Shown piece by piece: positions 7,691 through 17,245 of a DNA stretch of 57,331 bases. The notes under the pieces are model-generated. The model had not been told where the DNA came from. It worked only from the letters and a program-made list of their open reading frames with translations, and did not search any database. The position numbers and the translations under genes are program-made. The stretch is from Fidelibacterota bacterium. GTDB taxonomy: Bacteria; Fidelibacterota; UBA2242. The DNA is taken from positions 4,508-61,838 of the forward strand of contig JAGNGI010000007.1 of assembly GCA_018002295.1 (NCBI GenBank), read 5' to 3'. Each line of letters opens with the position of its first letter. Within the stretch, counting starts at the first letter, position 1.

Positions 7691-10600
7691 TATTTTACCA
7701 CCAGAATTTTAATTACCTTAGAATAGGTCCGCGAACTGGATTTGGCTTGAACTACGGCGAAATAAACTCCACTTTCGACATTACTGACGTCCCATTCCTT
7801 TTCATTTGGCTCGCCGATTAAAGGCGCGGAATCCTTGAAATCGGCAATCAGATCGCCGGCTAAATCGTAAATATTGATCGAAATATTACAACTGCTATTA
7901 GGGAAGTAACGAATGTATGTACGATTATCTTTAGGCGGATTGGGCCAGCAAAAAGTCCTGGCATTATCGAGCAATGACTTGGACTGAATTGGACTGCTCT
8001 GGGATTGCACCGGATAATAGAATTGGCGAGCGGCATTCCCACCGTAACAAATCCAATCTTCAGAATCATGTGAAAAAGAGGAGAGCCGCACAGCCTTTAT
8101 ACAATTGTAATTTTGAGGATTTGATTCGGTTGACGTCAGTGCTAAATAAGTTAGTCCGAGTGGCGTATTTAATAATATGCCAGACTTTTGGCTCTGCTGA
8201 TAGGCAATTTTGGGGAAACCGCTCAATAAATCTCCTTTATAATTGAACGCCAACAAAGCTGAAGACATATTGATAATGACATCCTTTTTTCCGTCATTAT
8301 CTAAATCGGCTGTCAAGAGTTCCGATTCGAACCGGTCGGAACCTAAAATATTCGGAACCCCGATCGGGAAATTGTTTTTAACTGTCAATTCCTCGTTGAA
8401 TGCCAAAACCTGGCTGGAAGTGGCAGTGATAATTTCGATTTTTCCGTCGTCATCTAAATCGGCACAGGCTAAATTGCCGTTAAATTCCTGTTCCCGGTGT
8501 AAAACAACCTCATTTGGGGTGCCGATGTCGAGAACAAGAGTTAGCAATGTATCGGCGCAATGAATCAAATCCACACTTTCATTTTGATTGATAAAAGCTA
8601 TTACCATTGTTCCAGATAAGGCGTTCGGCAAATCGGCTACGACTTCGGCAGAAAGTGAATTAAGATGAATCCTGATTACCTGATTATCATCCGTTATTCC
8701 GAAGATATTATCGTCGTCACCGACCAGCATTTTAACCTGTGAAGCGAGCTCCAATGACTCAATATTTTGAGTATCAATCTGATAGAGGTGAAGGTAATTT
8801 TGGTTGTCGGCATAATCTTGGGTAGCGAATAGCACACCTCCCTTTACTGGTAGAAGAGGGCTGACCAAATCCTGAGAATTCAGACTGACGGTATCAGTTT
8901 TATTAATCTGGCCATTTTGCCCAAATTTCCAGATAGATAAACTCAAAGAAGACGCCTCGGGATTATTCTGAAGAATTCCATAAAGTAATAAGCTATCTTT
9001 ATCCAGTGCGATCGCTGTTTGGCGGGGCAGGGAGGCTATTTGTTCGCCGAAGGAAGTATGAATCCTTATGCTGTCAGCTAAAATCAGAAATTCTTCAACC
9101 TGGTCATTTGGATTCAAATCTAGCGGTAATATTTCGTCGGCTCCCGCGCTCAGGCTAAGCGGAAAATTTGGGAGCGCATCATTCAGTCTAATTCGGAAGG
9201 TCATTACTTCACCAGCTGGACCGATGCTATCAATACTAATGCCGGTAAAAGTATAATTATTACTACAAGTTGATGGATTGGTATAAGGCGTAAAGCCGAC
9301 ATGTTCTTCTGCATCTAAAATATAATCCGGATTAAGATCAATAAAGCCATCATTTCCGGCAAACCAGGGATCGAAAAACCATCCATCCTCGATATCTTCA
9401 TTCAAAATATCGGCTTCATATCCCAAATCCTGGGCACCATCGCCTTCTTCCAGATCAACACCCCGATGTTCTCGGTCACCGTTAACGCTATTAGTCGCTA
9501 AATTGGCGTTAATGACCGATTCATCAATGTGCCAGATTAATAAACCGGAGCCTTCTAAACCATAATCATAATGGGGCACTGCTAACATCACGCCGGTTTC
9601 CGGTGAAAATTCGGCTTTTAGTGAGTCACGAATCAAGGGAAAACTCAGCGGCCATTCAACCATGCCGTTTTCCATATAAATACGATACTGAAGACTATCA
9701 AAACTGACGCCCGGGCGAAAATGAGCGTACCGATTTTCTACTAAAAAATATTCGTTAGCATTGATTGGGATCTTCCAAACGGTCGTATCGGAAGCAGAAC
9801 CGACTTTTTTAAGGACAACATCTTCAAAATTTTTGGCGACTACTGGTGTTTCCCAACCTAGAAAAACCCGTTCCCAGGCACATGGCGCCGCTGGGACTAG
9901 CCCACTCAAATTAGCCGAACCCTGATCCATTAAACCAAATTTTCCGATGCCGGTCATCCCGCTTTCCGTGTCAAATAAACATGGCAAGCCGAGATAAAAA
10001 CCAAACATAAATGCCAGGGTACCATTCAAACCGAATTGGTAATGACAGGGAGAATCGCTTTCACCAAAGACCTCTGCCCAATTATCATATAGCAAGTGAT
10101 TCTCGCTTTCCGGCAAGATTAAGCCGCAATCAACGAAAGCCGTTCCGTTTTCTACCGGAATACCCTGAAAGTCGGAATCGTTCGGTGCTAAAAATGCCTT
10201 TAGATCATCCTTGTTCATAAAAGCTGATAGAATGTCATAAGGCGTCGGATCAAGCGTAATGGCAAAATCCTGACCAACTCCGGCATGAAAAACTATTACG
10301 ACATCGTATTGCGCAAAATCCACCTCCGGATCGGCTTTCTGGACTGACTCAACTAAAAGTTCAGTCAAGCGTAAATCCACCAAATCTTCGACCAAAAACG
10401 GGTGATAATAAGCCATCGGATGGTCAAGCTGATAGCTGCTATTATCATTCAGCGGAAAAACTTCCGAATTAGTCGTGTCTATCACAACTTTGCCCCGGGA
10501 AACCCGATTATAATAATTTGCCAAAGAGCGAATATGATCCCGAAAATAAGCCCGATTGTGAGGCGCCGGATCAACTACGAATTCGTCATCACAGGGAGTC

Positions 10601-10824
10601 TCTACGGCGGACATTAGGAATTGCCCAGTGCCGGTGGTGGTTTCGTCTTCATCAGCCGGGAAGCTGACGCGCAGGGCGCAAATGCGAATAGCTGCAGGCG
10701 CAGTATTTTTCACAACCGATGGAGCAGTCGCAATCCGATACTGGGGTTCAAACCTACCGTATGCGGCTTTATTAGCTAAAACAATTAGTGTTATCCCGGT
10801 AATCAAATATTTATATATTTTCAT
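7690..10824 (-). CDS. M6 peptidase-like secreted protein with lost zinc motif and sorting tail
   Basis: 1044-aa secreted protein. A signal peptide occupies residues 1-23. Residues 45-330 resemble M6 (immune inhibitor A-like) metallopeptidases: FRDHIRSLANYYNRVSRGKV near 94-113, LGLPCLFDTESG after the expected active site, and FGLMDQGS near 297-304. At the position of the HExxH zinc motif the sequence is FMFGF (272-276), so both zinc histidines and the catalytic Glu are missing. Residues 580-930 are a beta-rich region with FG-GAP/EF-like loops (DLDDDGKIEI, DLDNDGKKDV). The last 80 residues match a type IX type-A sorting domain: WPNPPKD, SINIYDLAGDLI, SGVYFAVV, and a basic VIKILVVK end. It is probably a pseudoenzyme binding protein on the cell surface. 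Confidence 0.8.
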   Translation of the reverse strand: MKIYKYLITGITLIVLANKAAYGRFEPQYRIATAPSVVKNTAPAAIRICALRVSFPADEDETTTGTGQFLMSAVETPCDDEFVVDPAPHNRAYFRDHIRSLANYYNRVSRGKVVIDTTNSEVFPLNDNSSYQLDHPMAYYHPFLVEDLVDLRLTELLVESVQKADPEVDFAQYDVVIVFHAGVGQDFAITLDPTPYDILSAFMNKDDLKAFLAPNDSDFQGIPVENGTAFVDCGLILPESENHLLYDNWAEVFGESDSPCHYQFGLNGTLAFMFGFYLGLPCLFDTESGMTGIGKFGLMDQGSANLSGLVPAAPCAWERVFLGWETPVVAKNFEDVVLKKVGSASDTTVWKIPINANEYFLVENRYAHFRPGVSFDSLQYRIYMENGMVEWPLSFPLIRDSLKAEFSPETGVMLAVPHYDYGLEGSGLLIWHIDESVINANLATNSVNGDREHRGVDLEEGDGAQDLGYEADILNEDIEDGWFFDPWFAGNDGFIDLNPDYILDAEEHVGFTPYTNPSTCSNNYTFTGISIDSIGPAGEVMTFRIRLNDALPNFPLSLSAGADEILPLDLNPNDQVEEFLILADSIRIHTSFGEQIASLPRQTAIALDKDSLLLYGILQNNPEASSLSLSIWKFGQNGQINKTDTVSLNSQDLVSPLLPVKGGVLFATQDYADNQNYLHLYQIDTQNIESLELASQVKMLVGDDDNIFGITDDNQVIRIHLNSLSAEVVADLPNALSGTMVIAFINQNESVDLIHCADTLLTLVLDIGTPNEVVLHREQEFNGNLACADLDDDGKIEIITATSSQVLAFNEELTVKNNFPIGVPNILGSDRFESELLTADLDNDGKKDVIINMSSALLAFNYKGDLLSGFPKIAYQQSQKSGILLNTPLGLTYLALTSTESNPQNYNCIKAVRLSSFSHDSEDWICYGGNAARQFYYPVQSQSSPIQSKSLLDNARTFCWPNPPKDNRTYIRYFPNSSCNISINIYDLAGDLIADFKDSAPLIGEPNEKEWDVSNVESGVYFAVVQAKSSSRTYSKVIKILVVK

Positions 10825-10881
10825 CGTGTTAGGTTTTTAGCCTTTTTTAAATAGGGTAAGAACTGTTCTGATTATCTAAAA

Positions 10882-12105
10882 TTAAAATTTTATATTCATC
10901 GAGAATAACATTGTATTTTGACGGGGATGTCCGGGATCACCGGCGGTATAGCCAAAATCGAATCCCATACCCGCCCAGCGTAAACCGGCACCAAAAGTTG
11001 GAACCGGATATTTACCTTTCATTGTGATATTGCCAGGCTTATCATACATACAACCAGCCCGCAGAGCAAACAAATTGGAGTACCAATATTCTATTCCGAA
11101 GTTATACGTCAATTTTTCGAATTCTGCCGCAAGCGAGCCGTCATTGGTATTACCATCCTTATCCGCAGAACCGATGCCATCCGTGGCGGAATCATACATT
11201 AATAACCAATCGTCAAACCAGGAAGTAAAAATCCCTGTATACCACTCATCTGAATGGGCATATTCACGCTGACCCTTTTTATTATATTCACCACCAGGCA
11301 CAGCATGACCATTTTCATCATAGCCGCCAACTTTTTCATCGCCGTCAATATCCCGATCCGGATAAGCGGCTACCAATATTTTGTTAATATCAAATGCAAT
11401 TGTGACTTTGTTGTATTCATTACCTAACTTATACGCCAGACCAAGTTTCATATTAGTAGGCATCGGGTCGGCCTGATTAACATCAATGAAGGCAATTTTA
11501 GGCCCGATGTTAGCCATATTGATTCCCAGAGTAAGATTTTTGGTTAGAAAACTATGTTTTAAATAAGCGATATCGAAGCAGAAATTTGTTGAGTAGCCTT
11601 TTCCTAATTCTTTTCCGGCGCCTTGGTCGGTCAGGTGCTGGTGAACCATTTTCACACCCACTCCGATCGAAGACGTGCGCGTAAGAGCGGTCCCATACGA
11701 ACCTGTTACAGCCAGCATAAAGGAGTTGAAGGTGCCGAGATCATGTCCGAATTCATCCGTACGTTGCTGTTCACCGAGATTCAACAGTATAATGTTTCCG
11801 CCCACTGTGCCAACATTTCTGATAAATTGACGATATCCGATAAATTCATAATAAATATCACTAACCAAGTTCGGTAACCAGTTGACATGGGTTAATGCCA
11901 ATTCCCGACCGCGTAGGAATCCTAATCCCGCCGGATTCCAGTAGCTGGCATAGGCATCGTCGGCAAGAGCCGCTCCCACTTCACCCATTCCAGAAAAGCG
12001 TGCCCCTGGATTAATCAATAACCAAACGGCACCGGCTTCGCCTTGAGCCAAGGCGCCCGCCGTCATTAATGATATAATCCCGAGCATGGCGATTATTCTT
12101 TTCAT
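10882..12105 (-). CDS. PorV/PorQ-family outer-membrane protein
   Basis: About 407-aa beta-barrel protein of the PorV/UPF0164 family, relatives of FadL. In Bacteroidetes, PorV shuttles type IX secretion substrates to their attachment complex. A signal peptide (to ALAQ) is followed by the family N-terminus: LLINPGARFSGMGEVGAALADDAYASYWNPAGLGFL. Aromatic strands follow and the chain ends in SMNIKF with a C-terminal Phe. A hydrophilic Asp/Gly-rich insert around residues 240-320 (DRDIDGDEKVGGYDENG) may bind calcium. The ATG at 12105 follows AGGAGG by 5 nt; an in-frame TTG one codon earlier is too close. Directly downstream is a protein with a type IX-like sorting tail, which supports a role in its export. 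Confidence 0.8.
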   Translation of the reverse strand: MKRIIAMLGIISLMTAGALAQGEAGAVWLLINPGARFSGMGEVGAALADDAYASYWNPAGLGFLRGRELALTHVNWLPNLVSDIYYEFIGYRQFIRNVGTVGGNIILLNLGEQQRTDEFGHDLGTFNSFMLAVTGSYGTALTRTSSIGVGVKMVHQHLTDQGAGKELGKGYSTNFCFDIAYLKHSFLTKNLTLGINMANIGPKIAFIDVNQADPMPTNMKLGLAYKLGNEYNKVTIAFDINKILVAAYPDRDIDGDEKVGGYDENGHAVPGGEYNKKGQREYAHSDEWYTGIFTSWFDDWLLMYDSATDGIGSADKDGNTNDGSLAAEFEKLTYNFGIEYWYSNLFALRAGCMYDKPGNITMKGKYPVPTFGAGLRWAGMGFDFGYTAGDPGHPRQNTMLFSMNIKF

Positions 12106-12120
12106 CAAAACCTCCTAAGA

Positions 12121-12149
12121 ACAAAAAACCGAACATCAATACTTTCGGT
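12121..12149 (-). terminator. Rho-independent terminator or attenuator just before the PorV gene
   Basis: On the minus strand ACCGAA (12149-12144), a 10-nt loop and TTCGGT (12133-12128) form a 6-bp stem followed directly by a run of T residues. It ends only about 15 nt before the PorV ATG, overlapping the spacer that holds the AGGAGG site. It may end the rpiB-glyA-nrdR-Trm112 transcript or act as an attenuator on PorV. Confidence 0.5.
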
Positions 12150-12251
12150 CTGAATAATATACACAAACGAGTAATTTTAACGAAGATTATTTATCTATGA
12201 CTTCGAAATATGGGATTAGCAAAAAGGTGCGAATTTACTCCTGATAAATTT

Positions 12252-12416
12252 TTAAAATTTTTCGGCTTCTTCGATTAACATAATCGGTATATCGTCTTTA
12301 ATGGCATATTTCAAACGACAAACGTTGCAAATTAATTTCTGATTTACAGTATCGTATTCAAGGTCGCCCTTGCATTGTGGGCAGGCTAAAATCTCAAGCA
12401 ATTCATTAGATAACAT
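12252..12416 (-). CDS. Trm112-family zinc-ribbon protein (UPF0434/YcaR-like)
   Basis: 54-aa protein. It opens [17 protein letters not shown] and continues through a second cysteine pair (CNVC) to [10 protein letters not shown], the full pattern of Trm112/YcaR proteins: four cysteines near residues 12, 15, 30 and 33, then a conserved D-IP-ML segment. Trm112 proteins activate methyltransferases in eukaryotes and archaea; bacterial YcaR-like forms have less defined roles and are often near LPS or cofactor genes. The ribosome binding site is weak (GAG 8 nt upstream). It lies 88 bp after nrdR and about 100 bp before the PorV terminator. No obvious methyltransferase partner is adjacent. Confidence 0.9.
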   Translation of the reverse strand: MLSNELLEILACPQCKGDLEYDTVNQKLICNVCRLKYAIKDDIPIMLIEEAEKF

Positions 12417-12504
12417 ATATTTCTCGAAAATTTTTCATTGTTTTCAACGACGACAGTTTTATCAAACTCACCAATACTGTCAATTGTTCCTTTTTTATAT
12501 ACAA

Positions 12505-12957
12505 TTAGTTTCCCCCAAATTTATTAATATGCTCTTTAAATTCATCCAAATCCTTAAATTTTTTATAGACCGATGCAAATCGAATGTATGCCACCTCATC
12601 CAATTCCTTAAGCTTTTTCATCACTAATTCACCGATCTGACTTGAAGGCACTTCGCTACCGGAAGTTTCTTCGATTTCCTTTTCAATGTCAATTACCAGA
12701 GTTTCTAGTTTCTCCGCTGGAATTGGCCGCTTGTTACAGGCTATTTTAATACTATTTAAAAGCTTATTGCGATCATATTCTTCACGGCGTCCGTCATTTT
12801 TAATGATTTGAAGCGGGTATTCCACAACATATTCATAAGTTGTATAGCGATGCCCACAGTCAATACATTCGCGCCGCCGCCTAATGGCATTGTTTTTTTG
12901 CACGGTGCGAGAATCAATCACTTTACTTTCCGGAGAACTGCAAAAAGGACAACGCAT
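12505..12957 (-). CDS. nrdR: Transcriptional repressor NrdR
   Basis: 150-aa regulator that represses ribonucleotide reductase genes by binding NrdR boxes when its ATP-cone is loaded with dATP/ATP. The N-terminal zinc ribbon has CPFC (C3, C6) and CIDC (C31, C34) and is followed by RRRRECIDCGHRYTTYE. The ATP-cone spans roughly 48-138 (KNDGRREEYDRNKLLNSI). Length and architecture are normal. It lies 7 bp after glyA; the rpiB-glyA-nrdR order occurs in other bacteria. No ribonucleotide reductase gene is in the window. Confidence 0.96.
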   Translation of the reverse strand: MRCPFCSSPESKVIDSRTVQKNNAIRRRRECIDCGHRYTTYEYVVEYPLQIIKNDGRREEYDRNKLLNSIKIACNKRPIPAEKLETLVIDIEKEIEETSGSEVPSSQIGELVMKKLKELDEVAYIRFASVYKKFKDLDEFKEHINKFGGN

Positions 12958-12964
12958 AACTCAC

Positions 12965-14269
12965 CTATAGTTTTATCTCTTGATAGAGTGGGAAATTGCC
13001 ACATAGTTCGCCAACCTCTGAACGAACTTTCTGGTGAATATCTTCGGAATCAGGATTACTCAAAACGCGGTCAATCAATCCGGCGATGGTAAGCATCTCC
13101 GCTTCTCGCATTCCGCGCGTAGTTAATGCGGCTGTACCAATGCGGATACCGCTGGTGACAGACGGGCTCTTCTGATCGAAGGGCACCATATTTTTATTGG
13201 TGGTGATTCCGGATTCTTCCAGAATATTCTCAGCCTGTTTACCGGTAATATTTTTATTGCTCAGGTCAATCAATATCAAGTGATTATCAGTTCCACCCGA
13301 AACCAGATTGTAATCGCGATGAAGAAGTTCTTCCGCCAGGACTTGAGCGTTGACGATAATTTGTTGGGCATAAGCTTTGAATTCCGGACGGAGAGCTTCG
13401 CCGAACGCCACGGCTTTAGCCGCAATAATGTGCATCAGCGGTCCGCCCTGAATGCCAGGCATAACGTTGGAATCAATGATTTCCGACATCATTTTGGTGC
13501 GTCCGCTTTTGGGAGCTACCAGACCGAATGGATTTTCCCAGTCTTTGCCCATTAAGATCAAGCCGCCGCGCGGTCCCCGTAGAGTTTTGTGAGTCGTCGA
13601 AGTAACAACGTGGCAATATGGCAAGGGATCGGGATGTAATCCCGCGGCGATCAGACCGGCTGGATGAGCGACATCTGCTACCAGAAAAGCGCCCACACTA
13701 TTAGCGATTTCCCTAAATTTGGCAAAATCCAGAAATCGAGGATAAGCGCTTCCCCCGGCGATAATCATCTTCGGGCGATACTCAAGAGCTAATTCCGCCA
13801 GACGATCAAAATCAATGCGACCGGTGTCTTTTTTTACTCCATAGGAAATGATTCTGAAAAGTTTCCCGGAAAAATTTACGGGACTGCCGTGCGTTAAATG
13901 TCCGCCATGAGCTAAGTCCATTCCCAGAACGGTATCACCGACATTTACCAGCGAAAAATATACAGCCATATTAGCCTGCGAACCGGAATGCGGTTGAACA
14001 TTGGCATAATCAGCCCCGAAGAGTTCTTTAACCCGGTCACGAGCTAAATTCTCGGCTTGGTCCACCGCCGCGCATCCGCCATAATAGCGTTTTCCCGGAT
14101 AGCCTTCGGCATATTTATTGGTCAAAACTGAGCCGGCGGCTTCCAGAACGGCTGGACTGACAAAGTTCTCCGATGCGATCATTTCCAGAGTTTTCCGTTC
14201 GCGCTCGATTTCGGCTTTAATCGTATCTAAAAGAACGGCATCCTGTTTAGCCAGGAAATTGTATTCCAA
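12965..14269 (-). CDS. glyA: Serine hydroxymethyltransferase
   Basis: PLP enzyme that interconverts serine and glycine with tetrahydrofolate, the main source of one-carbon units. The 434-aa length is typical. Conserved features are [17 protein letters not shown] near 31-47, [14 protein letters not shown] near 52-65, HGGHLTHG near 121-128, and the PLP lysine in [13 protein letters not shown] (Lys at about 228). It sits between rpiB (4 bp upstream) and nrdR (7 bp downstream), so the three are one transcription unit. Its one-carbon product also serves the PurH and PurN formyl transfer steps encoded further along. Confidence 0.97.
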   Translation of the reverse strand: MEYNFLAKQDAVLLDTIKAEIERERKTLEMIASENFVSPAVLEAAGSVLTNKYAEGYPGKRYYGGCAAVDQAENLARDRVKELFGADYANVQPHSGSQANMAVYFSLVNVGDTVLGMDLAHGGHLTHGSPVNFSGKLFRIISYGVKKDTGRIDFDRLAELALEYRPKMIIAGGSAYPRFLDFAKFREIANSVGAFLVADVAHPAGLIAAGLHPDPLPYCHVVTSTTHKTLRGPRGGLILMGKDWENPFGLVAPKSGRTKMMSEIIDSNVMPGIQGGPLMHIIAAKAVAFGEALRPEFKAYAQQIIVNAQVLAEELLHRDYNLVSGGTDNHLILIDLSNKNITGKQAENILEESGITTNKNMVPFDQKSPSVTSGIRIGTAALTTRGMREAEMLTIAGLIDRVLSNPDSEDIHQKVRSEVGELCGNFPLYQEIKL

Positions 14270-14273
14270 GTTA

Positions 14274-14714
14274 TCAACTCTCCAATTTCATAATTTTTTC
14301 AACACGGCGTAAGTGGCGTAAATCATCGGAAGATGGCGTTTCTAAAAAAGTCTTCAATATTTCTTTAGCTGATTCAACTGTAGTAAAATCAGCCCCGAAA
14401 CAGAGCACATTGGCGTGGTTATGCAGGCGACTAAGTCGGGCGATTTCAGGATGGTAAGCCATTACGGCTCGGATACCGTGAATTTTATTAGCCGAGATAC
14501 ACATACCGGCGCCGGTCCGACAAATAAGCACACCAAATTGGGCGCGGCCGGAGACGATTGCCTCACCAACCGCCCGGGCATAATCCGGGTAGTCGGCACT
14601 GTCGTCGCTGTTGACGCCGAAGTCAATCACTTGATAGCCTTCCGAACGCGCAAATTCGATTAATGCGTTTTTCAGGCGATAGCCACCATGATCCGCTCCG
14701 AATGCAATTACCAT
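14274..14714 (-). CDS. rpiB: Ribose-5-phosphate isomerase B
   Basis: 146-aa RpiB/LacAB family sugar-phosphate isomerase, interconverting ribose-5- and ribulose-5-phosphate. The start at 14714 was chosen because it gives the family N-terminus [15 protein letters not shown]; the frame stays open further into the neighbouring gene. The active-site segment [21 protein letters not shown] has the catalytic Cys near 64, and the [12 protein letters not shown] motif follows near 107-118. An Arg follows the catalytic Cys where E. coli has Gly; CR-type variants are known in the family. It begins 2 bp after the TPR lipoprotein stop. Confidence 0.93.
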   Translation of the reverse strand: MVIAFGADHGGYRLKNALIEFARSEGYQVIDFGVNSDDSADYPDYARAVGEAIVSGRAQFGVLICRTGAGMCISANKIHGIRAVMAYHPEIARLSRLHNHANVLCFGADFTTVESAKEILKTFLETPSSDDLRHLRRVEKIMKLES

Positions 14715-14716
14715 AT

Positions 14717-16003
14717 TTAGTTCTTCTTCGGTTCGACCGTGATCCATTTATATTCGGGGCTAAGAGGTCGGAAGCTGGTACGCATTGCCCCGTTAGCATC
14801 ATAACGGTTAAAGAACCATTCTTCAGGAGTTGGAATCAGATATTCTTTAAGGTGGTCAATTCGCGATTTGACGCTGGCGTCGCCTAATTCCATTACTTTT
14901 AAATAATCGTCATAGGCTAATTTATAGACTAATTTATCCTCAAAAGTTATTTGACGTCCGCTCGTATAATAATCAGCCGCGGCATAATAGAGGTCGGCTC
15001 TAATTTTGTAAGCTTGGGGCGAATTGGGTGCAATTGTGATGGCTTTTTGGGCATATTCCATTCCTTTAGGGAAATCACCCAATAATTGACAGCATCGGGC
15101 GGCTTGTTGGAGAATATTTAAATCATTAGGAGAAATATTCCTTAAGATTTGATCATAGGCTTTCAAGGCTTCAGCATAATTATTTTTCTGAGTGAAATAA
15201 ATATCAGCGATATTGCTCCAGGCTTCAATATTTTTAGCGTCTAATTCGGCAACCTTTTGATATACTTCGAGGGCTTTATCGTATTCGCGCTGTTGTTTAA
15301 GAGCGGCGGCATATTCCAAGCCATAGCGAATATTGGTAGGATTCTTTTCCCATTGTTCTTTCTGAATTGTAGTAATGTCTCTACCGAGCTTCTGGTAGGC
15401 AAAAATTCGGTCGTTAAGGGCTTGCTCATCATTAGGATTGATCTTTAAAATTCCGTTAGTAGCATAGATGACGTCTTCGTAGCGCTGGGCACTGATATAC
15501 AGTTTGACTAAAGTGCGATAAAGCTCAATATCCTCCGGCGCTATTTCGATCATTTTTTCGTATTCCCGAATCTCTAAGTCAATTTTACCCTGCAGGTGGT
15601 AGATATAAGCGATATTTTTCTTTAAGAAAAGGTCATTTGGCAAATATTTTTCACCTGCCAAATAAACATATAGAGCGCTATCGAGATAAACGCTATTTTC
15701 ACTGGCTAATTGCTGGTAAGCTCTCCCCCAAAAGGGAAAAAGATCCTTAGCATATTCTTCTTCACAACCAAAACTGCTCATTTTCTTATAATTTTCAATT
15801 GCGCTTCTCCAGTTTTGATTTTGATAATAGCTGTAAGCAAAACTCAAATACAGGTCGCACTTATCCCGATCAATGGTTGGCTTGGTTTCAACTTGCTCCA
15901 TAACCGATTCGCTCGATTCCGGTGAAGGAGGAGTGCAGTTCATTAATCCGATGACGAGGCAAACGATTAGTGCTTCCTCAATAAAATGAATCCATCGTTT
16001 CAT
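14717..16003 (-). CDS. TPR-repeat lipoprotein
   Basis: 428-aa lipoprotein with a signal peptide (residues 5-22) and lipobox LMNC (Cys23). The body is at least six tetratricopeptide repeats between about 45 and 370, for example FAYSYYQNQNWRSAIENYKK, IAYIYHLQGKIDLEIREYEK and ADIYFTQKNNYAEALKAYDQ, so it is likely a protein-binding scaffold. The C-terminal 50 residues (LIPTPEEWFFNRYDANGAM) are not TPR and contain aromatic residues. It follows an outer-membrane barrel gene by 18 bp and a DNRLRE-like lipoprotein gene, suggesting one envelope module. Its specific function is unknown. Confidence 0.75.
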   Translation of the reverse strand: MKRWIHFIEEALIVCLVIGLMNCTPPSPESSESVMEQVETKPTIDRDKCDLYLSFAYSYYQNQNWRSAIENYKKMSSFGCEEEYAKDLFPFWGRAYQQLASENSVYLDSALYVYLAGEKYLPNDLFLKKNIAYIYHLQGKIDLEIREYEKMIEIAPEDIELYRTLVKLYISAQRYEDVIYATNGILKINPNDEQALNDRIFAYQKLGRDITTIQKEQWEKNPTNIRYGLEYAAALKQQREYDKALEVYQKVAELDAKNIEAWSNIADIYFTQKNNYAEALKAYDQILRNISPNDLNILQQAARCCQLLGDFPKGMEYAQKAITIAPNSPQAYKIRADLYYAAADYYTSGRQITFEDKLVYKLAYDDYLKVMELGDASVKSRIDHLKEYLIPTPEEWFFNRYDANGAMRTSFRPLSPEYKWITVEPKKN

Positions 16004-16021
16004 ATAATCACCTCATTTATT

Positions 16022-17245
16022 TTATTGCTTTTTATATCTTCTAAACCAGGGTTCACCGGTTGTAATCCCCAGGTGAATCCCCAGTATTTTTTCATTGCCG
16101 ATTTCGTCTGATAAAAAGCCATTCTTCAAGCCGTAAGTTAATGCGAAATCTATTCGATTCAAATTATAAAAAAATGGTAAACTGATCCCAGCCGTGACGC
16201 CATACTCATAAATCCCAGAATTTTGATAGACCGGTTCGGTTTGATAATAAGCCCCACAGCGGTAATATAATTTCTGTAAAAAGGTGCTCTTCAATTCCTG
16301 ACGTGGTGATCTTTCTAAGCCAATTCCGATAGCATAAGAATTACGACTGTCGCTTTTAAACTGTTGAAATATGTAGAAATTTTGGAATAGATCTTCCTCA
16401 TATATACCGTACTGCATATCGGCATTGAATGCTAGATTTCTGGCAATCGGTAAGTTAATTCCAACCTTTATAATTGTCGGAAAATTAATAGGATCGGATT
16501 TTATAGTGGTGTCGGGACCAAAGTTATTTTCGATGATTGTCCACCTTTTTAACTCGTTCCCTTTTTCGACCGTCGCAGCCAGATTATACCGTTGACTGCG
16601 ATCACTTAACAAAAGGCCGAAGCTGATGCGGCTACCGTCAACGGCTATAGTGCGTTTATAGTAACTTTCTGAGTCAATATCGGAATCAATCTCGGTGTGA
16701 TTACGGACCATATAATTGCCGAACAAAAAATTAGCCCTCAGACCAATTGCCAGATTTGGTGAAACCCGGTAGCCGCTACCAAGGTATAACTCCGAAATTC
16801 CCCCTGATAATTCAACTACGGAATTATATTCGAATTTATCATCTTGAAATATCAAAGAATCAGCAAAACTAACCGAAGATTTCATTCTGGATAAGGGCGC
16901 CAGACCAATTGCGAGGCCAGCACGTTTGCCGACCGGCAATTTAAAAGAAAAGCCCGAAAAATTTACTATTCTACCTTTGAAATCAAGGTCAGGAATTGAG
17001 AGAGCCGAGGTGTACATCTGGCCTTGTAAGGAAGTACTGCCGAATCCTTGCCAGAGCGCTGGATTAGATTGATTCAGACTCATCGAGTCTCTAACGGCTG
17101 TCCCTATCCGACCCATTCCTAATATTCGCACGGAATTGGCTGGCGATTCAACTCCGAAACCGTAGTTGGCATAATAAGAAATTTGCGACCAGCCATTTAG
17201 ACTGAGAATCAGTAGGAATAAAATAGTACGACGAGATGTTTTCAT
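16022..17245 (-). CDS. Outer-membrane beta-barrel protein, FadL/PorV-like
   Basis: 407-aa protein with a signal peptide (residues 1-20, ending NGWSQ). The mature N-terminus SPANSVRILGMGRIGTAVRDSM followed by NQSNPALWQGFG resembles the entry of PorV/FadL-type barrels, where a small conserved segment precedes the first strands and a NPA motif is typical. Alternating aromatic and polar strands continue to the end. The last residue is not Phe (KKQ), so the usual terminal signature is absent. It overlaps the upstream lipoprotein gene by 4 bp. It probably forms an outer-membrane barrel; the substrate is unknown. Confidence 0.65.
   Translation of the reverse strand: MKTSRRTILFLLILSLNGWSQISYYANYGFGVESPANSVRILGMGRIGTAVRDSMSLNQSNPALWQGFGSTSLQGQMYTSALSIPDLDFKGRIVNFSGFSFKLPVGKRAGLAIGLAPLSRMKSSVSFADSLIFQDDKFEYNSVVELSGGISELYLGSGYRVSPNLAIGLRANFLFGNYMVRNHTEIDSDIDSESYYKRTIAVDGSRISFGLLLSDRSQRYNLAATVEKGNELKRWTIIENNFGPDTTIKSDPINFPTIIKVGINLPIARNLAFNADMQYGIYEEDLFQNFYIFQQFKSDSRNSYAIGIGLERSPRQELKSTFLQKLYYRCGAYYQTEPVYQNSGIYEYGVTAGISLPFFYNLNRIDFALTYGLKNGFLSDEIGNEKILGIHLGITTGEPWFRRYKKQ

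Noticed and set aside
7690-10824. Active M6 metalloprotease
   Set aside because: The HExxH position reads FMFGF, so zinc binding in the usual way is not possible.
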